Shown: positions 32,950-42,696, numbered from the stretch's first letter. The stretch: DNA of 46,343 nucleotides from Fischerella muscicola PCC 7414 (GCF_000317205.1 NZ_AJLK01000146.1:1-46343), one strand, 5' to 3'. Made by a program: numbers and translations. The notes: generated from the sequence alone by a model not told the origin.

Positions 32950-33798
32950 TCACAACCGTCGAATTCCCTTTTCCAAACCCTGACAAACACCAGTCAGAAA
33001 ATCTAAATCTAAGGTGGCAATTGTATCACTAGGTTTGTGATAGTGGGGATTTCGCAAAAAAGCCGTATCTGTAATCATAATTGCTGGATAACCCGCATCC
33101 CAAAAAGGGGCATGATCACTCTGTCGAGTTTGCCGGACTATATGACCTTTATTAGGTACTGGTAGCCACTGACTTGCTACACCAACTTTCCGAATACTGC
33201 GGCTAATGCTGATTAAATCTCTTAAGGTTCGCCAATTACCAATTAAACCAATAAAATCGCCACGACTAGGATAAATATGTTGTAAAGGTGGCGGGTAAAT
33301 TTGGGAACCAGGGTTAGAGTTACAGTAACCTAACATTTCGAGAGAAATCATTAAGCGTAGTGGTTGCTGTTCTTTTTGTAACTTCGCTGCATACTCAATG
33401 CTACCTAATAAACCATATTCTTCCATATCAAAAGCTACAAGTTGCAGGGGATATTTGATTGGTTCTGTTGCAAACATCCTTGCTAACTCTAGTAACACTG
33501 CTACACCTGTAGCATTATCATCAGCTCCTGGAGAACCAGGCACAGCATCATAATGGGCACCAATTAAAATTGGTGGCAAGTCTCTTTTTTGTGAATCCAC
33601 AGCAGCAGGTAAGTTCAAGACGAGATTTTTGCAAGCTTTACCACCCACATAAAAGGTGTGGATATCCACACTCCCCCACTGTGCAAATGAGGCGCGAATG
33701 TATTCTTGAACAAAAAAATGGCCAGCACTTGCCATGTAAGGGTCGCGATCGCGGACTATTTGAGTAAGATGAGTTTCCAGTTGGTGTTTTAAATTCAC
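32950..33798 (-). CDS. M28-family zinc metallopeptidase
   Basis: 282 aa aminopeptidase-like domain with a two-zinc site: IGAHYDAVPGSPGADDNATG gives H82 and D93; FDMEEYGLLGS gives the catalytic and metal Glu (E126/E127); further ligands come from RQSDHAPFWDAGYP and NPHYHKPSDT near the C-terminus. No signal peptide is evident (MNLKHQLETHLTQIVRDRDP), so probably cytoplasmic. The family removes N-terminal amino acids or acts on glutaminyl cyclase-type substrates; specificity cannot be inferred. ATG 33798. Transcribed divergently from dnaK, with only 115 bp between them. Confidence 0.9.
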   Translation of the reverse strand: MNLKHQLETHLTQIVRDRDPYMASAGHFFVQEYIRASFAQWGSVDIHTFYVGGKACKNLVLNLPAAVDSQKRDLPPILIGAHYDAVPGSPGADDNATGVAVLLELARMFATEPIKYPLQLVAFDMEEYGLLGSIEYAAKLQKEQQPLRLMISLEMLGYCNSNPGSQIYPPPLQHIYPSRGDFIGLIGNWRTLRDLISISRSIRKVGVASQWLPVPNKGHIVRQTRQSDHAPFWDAGYPAIMITDTAFLRNPHYHKPSDTIATLDLDFLTGVCQGLEKGIRRL

Positions 33799-33895
33799 AA
33801 GATGCTAACAGCGAACCTGGTTGAAGGTGTATTTATCAACAGCAAGATACAATAAATCAAGCATTAGTTCTAAACAAAAAATTTATATAGAAATA

Positions 33896-33903
33896 CTAGG
33901 AGA
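33896..33903 (+). promoter_or_regulatory. Ribosome binding site of the dnaK3-like gene
   Basis: CTAGGAGA, about 10 nt before ATG 33914. No CIRCE element (TTAGCACTC-type) is visible in the 115-bp gap to the divergent peptidase gene. Confidence 0.6.
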
Positions 33904-33913
33904 AACTTAACGC

Positions 33914-36058
33914 ATGGGCAAGGTAGTAGGCATCGACTTGGGTACAACTAACTCTGTAGTCGCCGTCATGGAGGGTGGCAAGCCGGTGGTTATTGCCAAT
34001 GCAGAAGGAATGCGAACAACTCCCTCCGTAGTTGGCTTTAGCAAAGACGGCGAACGCCTCGTAGGGCAAATGGCGAGGCGACAAACTGTCCTCAACCCTC
34101 AAAATACTTTTTTTGCAATTAAACGTTTCATGGGACGTAGGTACAGTGAACTGAGTCCAGAATCGAAGCGTGTACCTTATACCATTCGTAAAGATGAAGT
34201 TGGCAATATTAAAGTTGTTTGTCCCCGTTTAAATAAAGATTTTGCCCCAGAAGAAATTTCGGCAATGATTCTCAAGAAATTGGCAGAAGATGCCAGTAAA
34301 TACTTGGGGGAACCCGTCACAGGGGCAGTAATTACCGTTCCCGCCTATTTCAATGATTCCCAACGGCAAGCAACGCGGGATGCTGGGAGAATTGCTGGTC
34401 TGGAAGTTTTGCGAATTCTTAACGAACCAACTGCTGCTTCTTTGGCTTACGGTTTGGATCGCGGTGAGACGGAAACCATTTTAGTATTTGACTTGGGTGG
34501 CGGTACATTTGACGTTTCCATCCTAGATGTTGGTGACGGTGTATTTGAAGTGAAAGCTACCAGTGGTGATACTCAACTCGGTGGTAATGACTTTGATAAA
34601 AAAATAGTCGATTGGTTAGCAGAACAATTTCTCGAACAAGAAAAAGTAGATTTAAGAAGAGAACGACAATCTTTGCAGCGTTTGATGGAAGCTGCGGAGA
34701 AAGCCAAAATCGAACTTTCTGCTGTCAGCGTCACTGAAATAAACTTGCCCTTCATCGCTGCTACGGAAGAAGGACCTGTCCACTTAGAAACTCGCCTGAC
34801 TCGTTCCCAGTTTGAAGGCTTATGCGATGACTTGTTAGGGCGGTTACGTGTCCCTGTCAAACGCGCTTTAAAAGATGCTGGACTCACCCCTAATGATATT
34901 GACGAAGTTGTACTAGTAGGCGGTTCTACACGGATGCCTATGGTACAGCAGCTAGTACGGGCGATGATTGGCAGAGAACCCAATCAAAACGTCAACCCTG
35001 ATGAAGTTGTAGCAGTGGGTGCGGCTATTCAGGCGGGAATTCTCGCTGGCGAACTCAAGGATGTATTGTTATTGGATGTGACACCCTTATCTTTGGGACT
35101 GGAAACTATAGGTGGCGTCAAGAAAGTACTAATTCCCCGCAACACTACTATTCCTGTCCGCCGTTCTGACATCTTTTCCACGTCAGAAAATAACCAGAAC
35201 ACTGTGGAAATTCACGTAGTCCAAGGTGAACGGGAAATGGCAGCAGATAACAAATCCTTAGGGCGATTCAAGCTGTACGGTATCCCCCCAGCACCTCGCG
35301 GTATTCCCCAAATTCAAGTAGCATTTGATATCGATGCTAACGGCATATTACAGGTAACTGCTTTAGATAGAACCACAGGTAGAGAGCAGAGTATTACAAT
35401 TCAAGGTGCTTCTACCTTGAGTGAAAGTGAAGTTCAACAAGCGATTCGAGAAGCCGAGAAATTTGCTGACGTAGACAGACAACGTAAAGAAAAAGTTGAA
35501 AAACGTACGCGGGCTGAGGCTTTGATTTTACAAGCCGAAAGACAATTACGGGAAGTAGCACTAGATTTTGGTATGGCATTTGCCCGCAACCGTCGTCAAC
35601 AAATTGACAACATCTGTCGGGAACTGCGCGAGAGTTTAAAAGAAAATGACGATCGCGGCATAGATCAAGCTTACGCCGACCTACAAGATGCCTTGTATGA
35701 CCTCAACCGCGAAGTCCGCCAGTACTACGCTGAAGAAGAAGATGACGATTTGTTGGGTGCGATCAAAGACATTTTTACAGGTGGTGGTGATAAAGACCGG
35801 GATTATCCTAGAGACACTTTCCGCGATCGCGATTACTATGACAGAGACTATGACCGAGGCTACGGCAAAGATTACGACCGCAGTCCCAGTAAAGATTACG
35901 ACCGCAGTCCCAGCAGAGATTACGATCGCAGTCCCAGCAGAGATTACGACAGAAGCTATGGCCGAGACAGTCGTTCCTCTGCCTTTGACAACAGTGGTTC
36001 TTCACGCCGTTCTCGCCCCACCTATCAAGATAACTGGGATGATGACGATGATTGGTAA
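33914..36058 (+). CDS. dnaK3: Hsp70 chaperone, DnaK3 type with charged C-terminal tail
   Basis: 714 aa. ATPase domain 1 to about 385: [46 protein letters not shown]. Substrate-binding domain about 390-510 ([33 protein letters not shown]). The helical lid is followed by an unusual tail from about 635: imperfect 8-residue units ([16 protein letters not shown]) from 24-bp DNA repeats at 35870-35960, ending in an acidic cap DNWDDDDDW. Cyanobacterial DnaK3 has such extended, charged C-termini and is linked to membranes and polysomes; assignment as DnaK3 rather than DnaK2 rests on this tail. A dnaJ gene follows 299 bp later. Confidence 0.93.
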   Translation: MGKVVGIDLGTTNSVVAVMEGGKPVVIANAEGMRTTPSVVGFSKDGERLVGQMARRQTVLNPQNTFFAIKRFMGRRYSELSPESKRVPYTIRKDEVGNIKVVCPRLNKDFAPEEISAMILKKLAEDASKYLGEPVTGAVITVPAYFNDSQRQATRDAGRIAGLEVLRILNEPTAASLAYGLDRGETETILVFDLGGGTFDVSILDVGDGVFEVKATSGDTQLGGNDFDKKIVDWLAEQFLEQEKVDLRRERQSLQRLMEAAEKAKIELSAVSVTEINLPFIAATEEGPVHLETRLTRSQFEGLCDDLLGRLRVPVKRALKDAGLTPNDIDEVVLVGGSTRMPMVQQLVRAMIGREPNQNVNPDEVVAVGAAIQAGILAGELKDVLLLDVTPLSLGLETIGGVKKVLIPRNTTIPVRRSDIFSTSENNQNTVEIHVVQGEREMAADNKSLGRFKLYGIPPAPRGIPQIQVAFDIDANGILQVTALDRTTGREQSITIQGASTLSESEVQQAIREAEKFADVDRQRKEKVEKRTRAEALILQAERQLREVALDFGMAFARNRRQQIDNICRELRESLKENDDRGIDQAYADLQDALYDLNREVRQYYAEEEDDDLLGAIKDIFTGGGDKDRDYPRDTFRDRDYYDRDYDRGYGKDYDRSPSKDYDRSPSRDYDRSPSRDYDRSYGRDSRSSAFDNSGSSRRSRPTYQDNWDDDDDW

Positions 36059-36357
36059 TCAAGCTTGTTAGGTAAAAAATTATCACTCCTTCGCTATTGA
36101 GATGTACTGCTAATGCAAAATACTGAATATTTAGTTAGAAAAAGGTGATAAATATTGATTTGAATTTCGGATTTAGTCAATATTGATAGGTAATTAGTAA
36201 TAGTTAGTGGTTAATGGTTAGTGGTTATTTGTTTTCCCCAACAACTACCAACCGCTAACAATTGATCATTCATTATCAACAACCAACAATCAACTACCAA
36301 CAACCAACAATCAACTACCAACTATCTTAAAAACTAAATCTTTAATCATAACTGATT
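36059..36357. repeat. Intergenic heptamer-like repeats
   Basis: About 36195-36230 holds (GTTAGTG)-type units and 36240-36325 (CAACAACC/CAATCAACTAC)-type units; these can pair with each other into a large hairpin. The first 120 bp are AT-rich. Similar units flank the palindrome repeats but no palindrome is present here. Confidence 0.75.
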
Positions 36358-37344
36358 ATGCAGAATTTGCGGAATTTTCGCGATTATTACGAAGTTTTGG
36401 GAGTATCTAAAGATGCCACCAATGAAGAAATTAAAAAAAATTACCGACGCTTAGCTAGGCAATATCACCCAGATTTGAATCCAGGGAACAAAGCAGCAGA
36501 GGAAAAATTTAAGGATATCGGTGAAGCTTATGAAATTCTCTCCGATCCTACAAAGCGGGCCCAATACGACCAATTTAGTCGCTACTGGAAGCAAAAAGGC
36601 TTCGACAAACAAGCACAGAAAAAACCTTGGGGCGCGGATAGCCGTAGCAATGGTCGCGGTACTCAGGATGTAAACCCTGGTAATTATTCGGATTTTACAA
36701 CCTTTATTAATGAAGTCATTGGTGTCAAAACAGGTCGAAACGCCACATCTACGACTGCCAATACTACCAATGCCGATCCCTTCCGTACCCCGAGAACAAA
36801 AGTTGCATACACCCCAAACCAACGCCCTACCCGGCGAGATATTGAAGCAAGATTATCTCTACCCCTAGAAAAAGCTTATCAGGGTGGTTTGGAAAGAATT
36901 CGCTTAGAGGATGGGCGATCGCTAGAAGTAGAAATGCCCGCAGGGATGGTAACAGGTCAAACGATTCGTCTCCGAAATCAAGGCATTAATGGCGGTGATT
37001 TATATTTAAAAATTACCGTCGAACCTCATCCTCTTTTTAAAATAGAAGGCACAGATATTCACTGTCAAATCCCCATTACTCCCAGTGAAGCTGTATTAGG
37101 AGGTCAAGTTGAAGCACCAACCCTTGATGGTTTGGTGAAAATGACCATACCTCCCGGAGTTAGGTCTGGACAAAGATTACGTTTAGCTGGTAAGGGTTAT
37201 CCCACCGACAAAGGTAAACGCGGCGACCAATTAGTAGAAATTCAAATAGTTACTCCTAAAAATATTAGCCAAGAAGAACGGCAATTATACGAAAAAATAC
37301 GGCAGATTGAAAATTTTAAACCCCGCGCTGATTTATTTTCATAA
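36358..37344 (+). CDS. dnaJ: DnaJ/CbpA-type J-domain co-chaperone
   Basis: 328 aa, type II J-protein. The J domain at about 8-72 has the HPD motif (residues 37-39) needed to stimulate Hsp70 ATPase. A G/Asn/Thr-rich linker follows (about 85-160), without a cysteine zinc region. The two C-terminal beta-barrel substrate domains are seen in [69 protein letters not shown] and [12 protein letters not shown]. Position directly after the dnaK3-like gene indicates it is its partner. ATG 36358 is preceded by an AT-rich leader without strong Shine-Dalgarno. Type II rather than type I, since the Cys-rich domain is absent. Confidence 0.94.
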   Translation: MQNLRNFRDYYEVLGVSKDATNEEIKKNYRRLARQYHPDLNPGNKAAEEKFKDIGEAYEILSDPTKRAQYDQFSRYWKQKGFDKQAQKKPWGADSRSNGRGTQDVNPGNYSDFTTFINEVIGVKTGRNATSTTANTTNADPFRTPRTKVAYTPNQRPTRRDIEARLSLPLEKAYQGGLERIRLEDGRSLEVEMPAGMVTGQTIRLRNQGINGGDLYLKITVEPHPLFKIEGTDIHCQIPITPSEAVLGGQVEAPTLDGLVKMTIPPGVRSGQRLRLAGKGYPTDKGKRGDQLVEIQIVTPKNISQEERQLYEKIRQIENFKPRADLFS

Positions 37345-37440
37345 GGTTGTTGTTTGTTGTTTGTTGGTTGTTAGTGGTTGTACCAGACGTGCCATGGCAC
37401 GTCTGTATATTGGTTAGTAGTTAGTAGTTAGTGGTTGATT
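37345..37440. repeat. Composite palindrome unit, copy 3 (degraded)
   Basis: (GTTGTTT)n tract, then the palindrome starting TGTACCAGACGTGCCA at 37379 region with the right arm decayed (GGCACGTCTG then TATAT instead of GTACA), then (GTTAGTA)n. In the minus sense the order is again (CTAACTA)n, palindrome, (CAACAAC)n. The element is inverted relative to copy 2. Confidence 0.85.
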
Positions 37441-37571
37441 GGTTATTTACTACTCCACCCTACCTTAAGCCCCGCAAAGCATGTCTACACACCCCCCACC
37501 TCCCCACCCCCTCTGCTTGGACCAGGAGTTACAGAGTAAGTTTAAAATATTAGAAAAAAGTTTAGCGCTAG

Positions 37572-38084
37572 GTGAATCAAACAGCCGTGAATCAGAATGG
37601 TGCAATGTCACAAAGCAGCGAGAATACATACTATACTCTGCTAGGACTGCATCCGAGTGCATCGCCAATCGAGATCCGTCGTGCTTATCGGGAATTGAGC
37701 AAACGCTATCATCCTGATACTACAAGCTTACCTACAGTTGTCGCCACTGCCAAATTTCAGCAACTCAACGAAGCCTACGCTACCCTAAGTAACCCAGAAC
37801 GACGGTTAAGTTATGACCTAAAAATTGGTTATTCTCGGTTTGGAGTAATTCAAGCACCTCCCGATTTAAATCGTCCCGTTTCCCGTTCCTACGACTGGTC
37901 TAAATCAGCTTATCTTGATGCTAGCGATCGCCCCCTCTCATCTGGTGAAATCTTCGCTTTGTTTATCCTGGGTTTAACATTTTTAGGTTGCTTACTGTTA
38001 GCGATCACCATTGGCTTAACTCGTGGTGAAGCTGCTTTCCAACCTGTAGGATTGATATTACAACTCTTTATTTTTAATTTTTAA
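37572..38084 (+). CDS. Membrane-anchored J-domain protein
   Basis: 170 aa. N-terminal J domain about 18-85 (YYTLLGLHPSASPIEIRRAY, HPD at 47-49, LNEAYATLSNPERRLSYDLK). A short linker follows, then hydrophobic segments at about 126-149 (IFALFILGLTFLGCLLLAIT) and a C-terminal hydrophobic stretch (PVGLILQLFIFNF), so the J domain is probably displayed in the cytoplasm on a membrane. The start is GTG 37572 or, equally possible, ATG 37605 (MSQSSENTYY), which fits a family-like N-terminus better. It lies between dnaJ and a DUF3143 gene, 5 bp upstream of the latter. A partner of the DnaK3-type chaperone is a reasonable inference. Confidence 0.87.
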   Translation: MNQTAVNQNGAMSQSSENTYYTLLGLHPSASPIEIRRAYRELSKRYHPDTTSLPTVVATAKFQQLNEAYATLSNPERRLSYDLKIGYSRFGVIQAPPDLNRPVSRSYDWSKSAYLDASDRPLSSGEIFALFILGLTFLGCLLLAITIGLTRGEAAFQPVGLILQLFIFNF

Positions 38085-38089
38085 TTGTT

Positions 38090-38362
38090 ATGTCTCTTCC
38101 CCCTTCTGACACACCACTATATAATCACCCTCTTCCTCAAATCGAGCAGTGGTTAAGAGAACAAGGTTGTGAACAAGATGAAATGCAACTACATTGTTGG
38201 CGCGTACAGCGTCCTAGTTGGCAAGCAGAACTTTGGTTAGACATTGAGCAAATTGTGGTTCGATATCTCAACGTAGGAGAAAATGGACAAGATATCCAAC
38301 GCGCCTTTAAATATTCTTTGAGTCGGCGAGATGTAGAACAGGCTGTGTTTTCCGGACCATAG
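38090..38362 (+). CDS. DUF3143 family protein
   Basis: 90 aa, small soluble protein of a cyanobacterial and plastid-lineage family. Seen: LPPSDTPLYNHPLPQIEQWL with the characteristic TPLYNHPL, then GCEQDEMQLHCWRV, PSWQAELWLDIEQIVVRYLN and FKYSLSRRDVEQAVFSGP. The start ATG 38090 is five bases after the stop of the membrane J-protein, so the two are almost surely co-transcribed. Function is unknown; constant association with a J-protein suggests a role in chaperone targeting or membrane protein folding, which is inference only. Confidence 0.9.
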   Translation: MSLPPSDTPLYNHPLPQIEQWLREQGCEQDEMQLHCWRVQRPSWQAELWLDIEQIVVRYLNVGENGQDIQRAFKYSLSRRDVEQAVFSGP

Positions 38363-38549
38363 TGAAGAAGAGTAGAGGAGTGGGGGGAGTGTGAGGAGTG
38401 GAGATGTGCTTGAAGTGAGCCTTACACTAGCGGCGAATACCACTAGCAACATATGAAATAAACACAATTTTTCTCCTACACCCTTACACCCCTATACCCC
38501 CTGTGTTTCTTGAGAGATAAATATTTTCTCCTCATACCCCTCACACCCC

Positions 38550-39299
38550 TCACACTTTCCCAAACCTTCTTTCCCGTTGCTGATACGCACACAAAGCGCG
38601 GTGGAATTCATGGCGATCAAAATCAGGCCAGAGAGTATCGGTTATATATATTTCTGAATAGGCTATTTGCCAGAGAAGAAAATTTGAAACTCGCATTTCT
38701 CCACTGGTGCGAATTAATAAATCAGGGTCACAAATACCGATGGTGTAAAGATGACGTTCAAACGTCGCTTCATCAATTTCATCTGGCTGGAGTAAACCTT
38801 GTTGGACTTTTTGGGCGATCGCTCGACAAGCTTGAATAATTTCTTGTCTGCCGCCATAATTGGTAGCGATCGTAAACTTGATCCCGCAATTATCTTTCGT
38901 TTCTTCCATCGCACGGCTAATTTCTGCTTGCAGCGATCGCGGTAAGCTACTCAAATTACCCACAAACCGAATTTGCACATTCTCTTCCACCATTTCCCGC
39001 AGTTCTTGACGCAAAACTCGCTGAAATAGAGTCATCAAAAAATCAACTTCTTCGTGCGGTCTTCCCCAATTTTCCGTAGAAAATGCATAAGCCGTCAGGG
39101 CTTCGATCCCCCAATCCTTACAACAACGAAGTAAATCTTTTAAGGCATCAACACCAGCTTTATGACCCATAATTCTGGGTAGCCCTTGATGCTTTGCCCA
39201 TCGACCATTGCCATCCATAATCACCGCAACGTGCTTGGGCAGTAGTTCTCGTTTTAAGTCAGGAGGCAGATATTGCAGTTCAGTTTGTTGTGCTGTCAT
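38550..39299 (-). CDS. uppS: Undecaprenyl diphosphate synthase (cis-prenyltransferase)
   Basis: 249 aa. Condenses isopentenyl diphosphate with farnesyl diphosphate to make the C55 carrier for peptidoglycan and other wall polymers. Seen: [14 protein letters not shown] (catalytic D29, phosphate-binding Arg/Asn), [40 protein letters not shown], and the C-terminal [20 protein letters not shown] followed by [15 protein letters not shown]. The ATG overlaps the cdaA stop (ATGA, 39296-39299), so translation is coupled with diadenylate cyclase. Last gene of the lysA-cdaA-uppS transcript. Gene order seen; the order is common in cyanobacteria. Confidence 0.97.
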   Translation of the reverse strand: MTAQQTELQYLPPDLKRELLPKHVAVIMDGNGRWAKHQGLPRIMGHKAGVDALKDLLRCCKDWGIEALTAYAFSTENWGRPHEEVDFLMTLFQRVLRQELREMVEENVQIRFVGNLSSLPRSLQAEISRAMEETKDNCGIKFTIATNYGGRQEIIQACRAIAQKVQQGLLQPDEIDEATFERHLYTIGICDPDLLIRTSGEMRVSNFLLWQIAYSEIYITDTLWPDFDRHEFHRALCAYQQRERRFGKV

Positions 39300-40219
39300 T
39301 TTTTGTCTCGCGATGCGGTCGATGGTAATCCGAGTAAACGTGAAACCAATGCTAAGGCCTGACTACGAATCTGACGACCCAAACTGATCAAACCAGGGGC
39401 AACAGCCTCCCGATCCACAGTTGGTGAAAATCTCGCTTCTAAAGACTCTTTCAGCTTCGTAATCGTCAGTGGTCTATTTAGAGTTCCCTTTTCCGCTAAA
39501 GAAATAGAACCTGTTTCTTCAGATACAACGACACAAATGCAATTCTCGACTCGCTCAGTTATTCCCATCGCCGCCCGGTGGCGTGTTCCCAACTGGCGCG
39601 AAGCTGTACGTCCCGAAAGCGGTAAAATTATACCCGATGCCACGATCCGAGAACCTCGTATCAATGTAGCACCATCGTGTAAGAGAGTTTTCGGTTGAAA
39701 AATTGTTTGTATTAGCTCTTTGGACACTTCAGCGTTTAGTTTTACTCCTGGTACAGAAAAATCCCGTTCATCAATAGGGCCAGTCGTTTCCAAAATTAGT
39801 AGCGCACCTATCCGATTTTTCGACAGTTCTCTGACTGCTTCGACTATTTCATCAATTACACTATCAGATTTAGGAACTGCTAGACGGGACGGTTGAAATA
39901 ATTGCCAGAATTCGCCACGTCCCAATTGTTCCAAAAATCGCCGAAACTCGGATTGGAGAGCAACTGCCATTGCGACAGCACAGCCAATCACTAATTTTTC
40001 TAGTACAAAATTTAGCAATTGTAGCTGTAACTTCCCACTGATGGCTGATGCCAGCATCAGAATAATAAAACCTCGCACCATCCACAGTGTCCGGCGCTCA
40101 CTGATAATCATTAGTATCATGTACGTCAGCGCCAGTACTAAAACAATATCCAGAGTCTCAAGCAGCAAAGGCTGAGACCAACCTTGGTTTATCAGCCATT
40201 GCTTCCACCAATCTCCCAT
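39296..40219 (-). CDS. cdaA: Diadenylate cyclase (c-di-AMP synthase)
   Basis: 307 aa. Makes cyclic di-AMP from two ATP. The N-terminus has three membrane helices (about 20-95: [42 protein letters not shown]), then the DAC domain at about 120-250 with the active-site motifs DGA (182-184) and RHR (213-215, GTRHRAAMG). The C-terminal tail is basic (about 270-307). In cyanobacteria c-di-AMP affects potassium/osmotic balance, light-dark acclimation and cell-wall homeostasis. Placed between lysA and uppS, giving an operon that joins precursor synthesis (DAP/lysine, lipid carrier) to second-messenger production. ATG 40219. Confidence 0.95.
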   Translation of the reverse strand: MGDWWKQWLINQGWSQPLLLETLDIVLVLALTYMILMIISERRTLWMVRGFIILMLASAISGKLQLQLLNFVLEKLVIGCAVAMAVALQSEFRRFLEQLGRGEFWQLFQPSRLAVPKSDSVIDEIVEAVRELSKNRIGALLILETTGPIDERDFSVPGVKLNAEVSKELIQTIFQPKTLLHDGATLIRGSRIVASGIILPLSGRTASRQLGTRHRAAMGITERVENCICVVVSEETGSISLAEKGTLNRPLTITKLKESLEARFSPTVDREAVAPGLISLGRQIRSQALALVSRLLGLPSTASRDKK

Positions 40220-40245
40220 GACATCTGGATTTTACCTTTCACCTC

Positions 40246-40335
40246 TAATAAAGTAAGTCAATAGTCAATAGTCAATAGTCAATAGTCATTAGTCATTAGT
40301 CAATAGTCATTAGTCATTAGCCATTAGTAAACAAC
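40246..40335. repeat. Heptamer repeats (AATAGTC)n between lysA and cdaA
   Basis: Tandem GTCAATA/GTCATTA units at about 40257-40325, then CTTGACTATGGACACTTGACTATGGACAATTGACGCTTGACT, which is complementary in part, allowing a long hairpin. It separates lysA from cdaA by 157 bp, so an attenuation or mRNA-processing effect is possible but unproven. Confidence 0.8.
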
Positions 40336-40376
40336 TCTTGACTATGGACACTTGACTATGGACAATTGACGCTTGA

Positions 40377-41840
40377 CTAATTTTTGAGTCTTTCTGGTAG
40401 GCAATCCTGTCGAATCAAATCCTGATAAGTTTCGCGTTGCAAAATCAAATTTGCTTCGCCATTTGCGACTACAACAGCAGCCGGTCTGGGCAGGCGGTTG
40501 TAGTTAGATGCCATACTGTAATTGTAAGCACCAGTTGCCATCACTACGAGAATATCTCCAGATTCAGTTTTGGGTAGTTGGGCATCCTTGATCAAAATAT
40601 CCCCTGATTCACAATGTTTACCAGCAATTGTGGCTGTTTCTGTCAAGGAAGCAGACATGCGGTTAGCAACTACAGTACGATACACTGACTGGTAAGTAAT
40701 CGGACGGGGATTATCAGACATACCACCGTCAACTGCTATGTAAGTGCGAATATCTGGAATAACTTTAGAAGAACCTATAGTGTAAGCTGTGACGCAAGCT
40801 GTGGCAATTAGCGATCGCCCTGGTTCACACAATAATTTTGGTAGTGGTAAGTTTTGCGCTGCGCACGCTTGTTGAATGACTTCACAAATTGGTTTTACCC
40901 ACTCTTCAATACTAGGGGGATCATCCGATTCTGTATACTTTATCCCCAAACCTCCACCAACATTTAACTCTGTCACAGTTAAACCATAACCAGCAGCTTT
41001 ACTCATCCACTGCACCATCACAGCTGCTAAATCCTGATGTGGTTGGCGTTCAAAAATTTGAGAACCAATATGAGCGTGTAAACCTACACAGTTTAAAACA
41101 GATTGCTGACTGACAAAAGCAAATAATTCATCTAAATCATTGGGATCAAAGCCAAACTTACTATCCAGGTGTCCCGTACGGATATATTCGTGGGTGTGAC
41201 ATTCAATACCCGGTGTTAAGCGCAGCATGATCCGGATGGGGTGGTGGGGTGGTGGGGTGGTGGGGTGGTGGGGAGAGTTTGATTCTACATTCTCCCCATC
41301 TCCGGTTCTCCCCATCTTTTCAGCTATCTCCACCAAACTCCGCAATTCATACCAGTTGTCCACAACAATCGTGCAACCTGATTGAATTGCCAGAGTTAAT
41401 TCTTCTCGAGATTTATTATTTCCGTGAAAGTAAATTTTTTCAGGACTCACACCCGCATTTAGGGCTGTGTAGAGTTCACCTCCAGAGACAACATCAATTC
41501 CCAAGCCTTCTGAGGCAGCGATCGCACAGACTGCTAAACAACTCCAAGCTTTGGAGGCATATAATACTTGAGATTCACCCTTGTAATAGTGCTGGAAACT
41601 TTCCCGGTACTGGCGGCAAGCTATTCGCAGGGTTTCTTCATCCAAAATATATAAAGGTGAACCAAACTGCTGCACAAGAGTAGTCACATCACAACCCCCT
41701 ATTTCTAGGTGGTCTTGATTATTTACTTTTGCAGTCAGCGGTAAAAGTTCTTGATTGGGTGAAAGATTAGTGTGACTACCTGTTTGCGGTAAATACTGTC
41801 TACCAGAAAGTTGAACCCCGGCAGGGTGAGTCGATACCAT
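40377..41840 (-). CDS. lysA: Diaminopimelate decarboxylase
   Basis: 487 aa, PLP enzyme (fold III) converting meso-DAP to L-lysine. Seen: YILDEETLRIACRQY; YASKAWSCLAV with the PLP lysine (K97); GIDVVSGGELYTAL; GLHAHIGSQIF; LNVGGGLGIKYTE (phosphate-binding); CEPGRSL; VAVDGGMSDNPRPITY and the dimer-interface CESGDIL with the active-site Cys. About residues 176-203 are a Gly/Pro/His-rich insert from the same repeat as in lysC, placed between the SVEIAEK helix and the IRIMLRLTPG strand. The insertion keeps the frame. Upstream of cdaA and uppS on the same strand, probably one transcript. ATG 41840. Confidence 0.96.
   Translation of the reverse strand: MVSTHPAGVQLSGRQYLPQTGSHTNLSPNQELLPLTAKVNNQDHLEIGGCDVTTLVQQFGSPLYILDEETLRIACRQYRESFQHYYKGESQVLYASKAWSCLAVCAIAASEGLGIDVVSGGELYTALNAGVSPEKIYFHGNNKSREELTLAIQSGCTIVVDNWYELRSLVEIAEKMGRTGDGENVESNSPHHPTTPPPHHPIRIMLRLTPGIECHTHEYIRTGHLDSKFGFDPNDLDELFAFVSQQSVLNCVGLHAHIGSQIFERQPHQDLAAVMVQWMSKAAGYGLTVTELNVGGGLGIKYTESDDPPSIEEWVKPICEVIQQACAAQNLPLPKLLCEPGRSLIATACVTAYTIGSSKVIPDIRTYIAVDGGMSDNPRPITYQSVYRTVVANRMSASLTETATIAGKHCESGDILIKDAQLPKTESGDILVVMATGAYNYSMASNYNRLPRPAAVVVANGEANLILQRETYQDLIRQDCLPERLKN
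41228..41316. repeat. In-frame low-complexity repeat inside lysA
   Basis: (GGGGTGGTG)n at about 41236-41273, then the complement of the 26-bp lysC core at 41289-41314 (one mismatch). Coding in the minus sense gives GRTGDGENVESNSPHHP and so on; the lysC insert encodes GRTGGGENSPHRP, so the same frame is used in both genes. Confidence 0.88.
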
Positions 41841-42144
41841 AACTATTAAGAGTTGTCCTTCGTACTAATTACAAGCGATGAGCGGATATGCCGATTCCCA
41901 GTTTACCGAATAACGTGCTTGTTCGCCCCTGTCTTTCGGCATTGATTGGGAATGGGTAATCGGTAATTGGTAATGGGTAATCGGTAATTGGTAATGGGTA
42001 ATCGGTAATGGGTAATTGGTAATGGGTAATCGGTAATTGGGTATGGTTAACAACCACCAACCAACAACCAACCACCAACAACCACCAACCACCAACCACC
42101 AACCAACAACCAACAACCAACCACTAACTATTGACAATTGACAA
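41841..42144. repeat. Divergent gap lysA-rimI filled by heptamer arrays
   Basis: TAATCGG/TAATTGG/TAATGGG units at about 41955-42045, then (CAACCAA/CCACCAA)n at about 42050-42122, then ACTATTGACAATTGACAAATG, which itself forms the rimI start region. Minus-strand frames here encode only repeated peptides. The true promoters of lysA and rimI are probably squeezed into 41845-41950. Confidence 0.85.
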
Positions 42145-42696
42145 ATGACTTTTGACCAATTAGAACTGAAATCAATAACAACAGATGATTTGAGTGCGGT
42201 TGTGGAACTAGATCAGGCTTGTTTTGGTGGTCTTTGGACACTAGATGCCTATCAACGAGAGATAGATAGTCCTAACAGCGTTTTACTCGGTTTATTTGCA
42301 CCTTTGTCTACTGTCAATCTGCTGGCGATGGGTTGCTTTTGGTCAATTTTAGAAGAAGCCCACATTACCATTTTGGCAGTTCATCCTCGATACCAAGGTC
42401 AAGGTTTAGGACAGGCTATTCTTTATTTCTTGCTTAAGGCTGCTTATGAACTGGGCTTAGAAAGAGCTACCCTAGAAGTCCGAGTATCTAACAAAGCTGC
42501 AATTTCTCTGTATCAAAAATTTGGCTTTAAAACAGCAGGACAGCGAAGGCGTTACTATAAAGATAACGATGAAGACGCCTTGATTTTGTGGTTAGGAAAT
42601 ATCCAATATCCAGAATTTCCAGATTCTTTGGAAAAGCTACGTATCAAAATGAGCGATCGCCTCAAGCTATACAGTTGGTCTATAGTTGATTGTTAA
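42145..42696 (+). CDS. rimI: Ribosomal protein S18-alanine N-acetyltransferase (GNAT)
   Basis: 183 aa GNAT fold enzyme. Seen: LKSITTDDLSAVVELDQACF at the N-terminus; AHITILAVHPRYQGQGLGQA (acetyl-CoA pyrophosphate loop Q/RxxGxG/A, about residues 84-90); LERATLEVRVSNKAAISLYQ and KFGFKTAGQRRRYYKDNDED, the RimI signature (VRxSNxxAxxLYxKxGF, RxxYY). RimI acetylates the N-terminal alanine of S18; assignment follows this signature, but a relaxed-specificity Nat cannot be excluded. The C-terminal 30 residues after LILWLGN exceed the usual length. ATG 42145 lies at the end of a repeat array, with no Shine-Dalgarno. Confidence 0.85.
   Translation: MTFDQLELKSITTDDLSAVVELDQACFGGLWTLDAYQREIDSPNSVLLGLFAPLSTVNLLAMGCFWSILEEAHITILAVHPRYQGQGLGQAILYFLLKAAYELGLERATLEVRVSNKAAISLYQKFGFKTAGQRRRYYKDNDEDALILWLGNIQYPEFPDSLEKLRIKMSDRLKLYSWSIVDC

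Noticed and set aside
33799-33913. CIRCE/HrcA heat-shock operator before the dnaK3-like gene
   Set aside because: No TTAGCACTC-N9-GAGTGCTAA-like sequence in the 115-bp gap.
38380-38560. Possible Yfr1-like small RNA (ACTCCTCACAC-type word on the minus strand near 38391)
   Set aside because: The word belongs to the GTGTGAGGAGTG repeat seen also at about 10138 and 10735; no flanking stem-loops of Yfr1.
41865-42137. Overlapping minus-strand ORFs between lysA and rimI
   Set aside because: Repeat-encoded peptides in two frames; no start signals.
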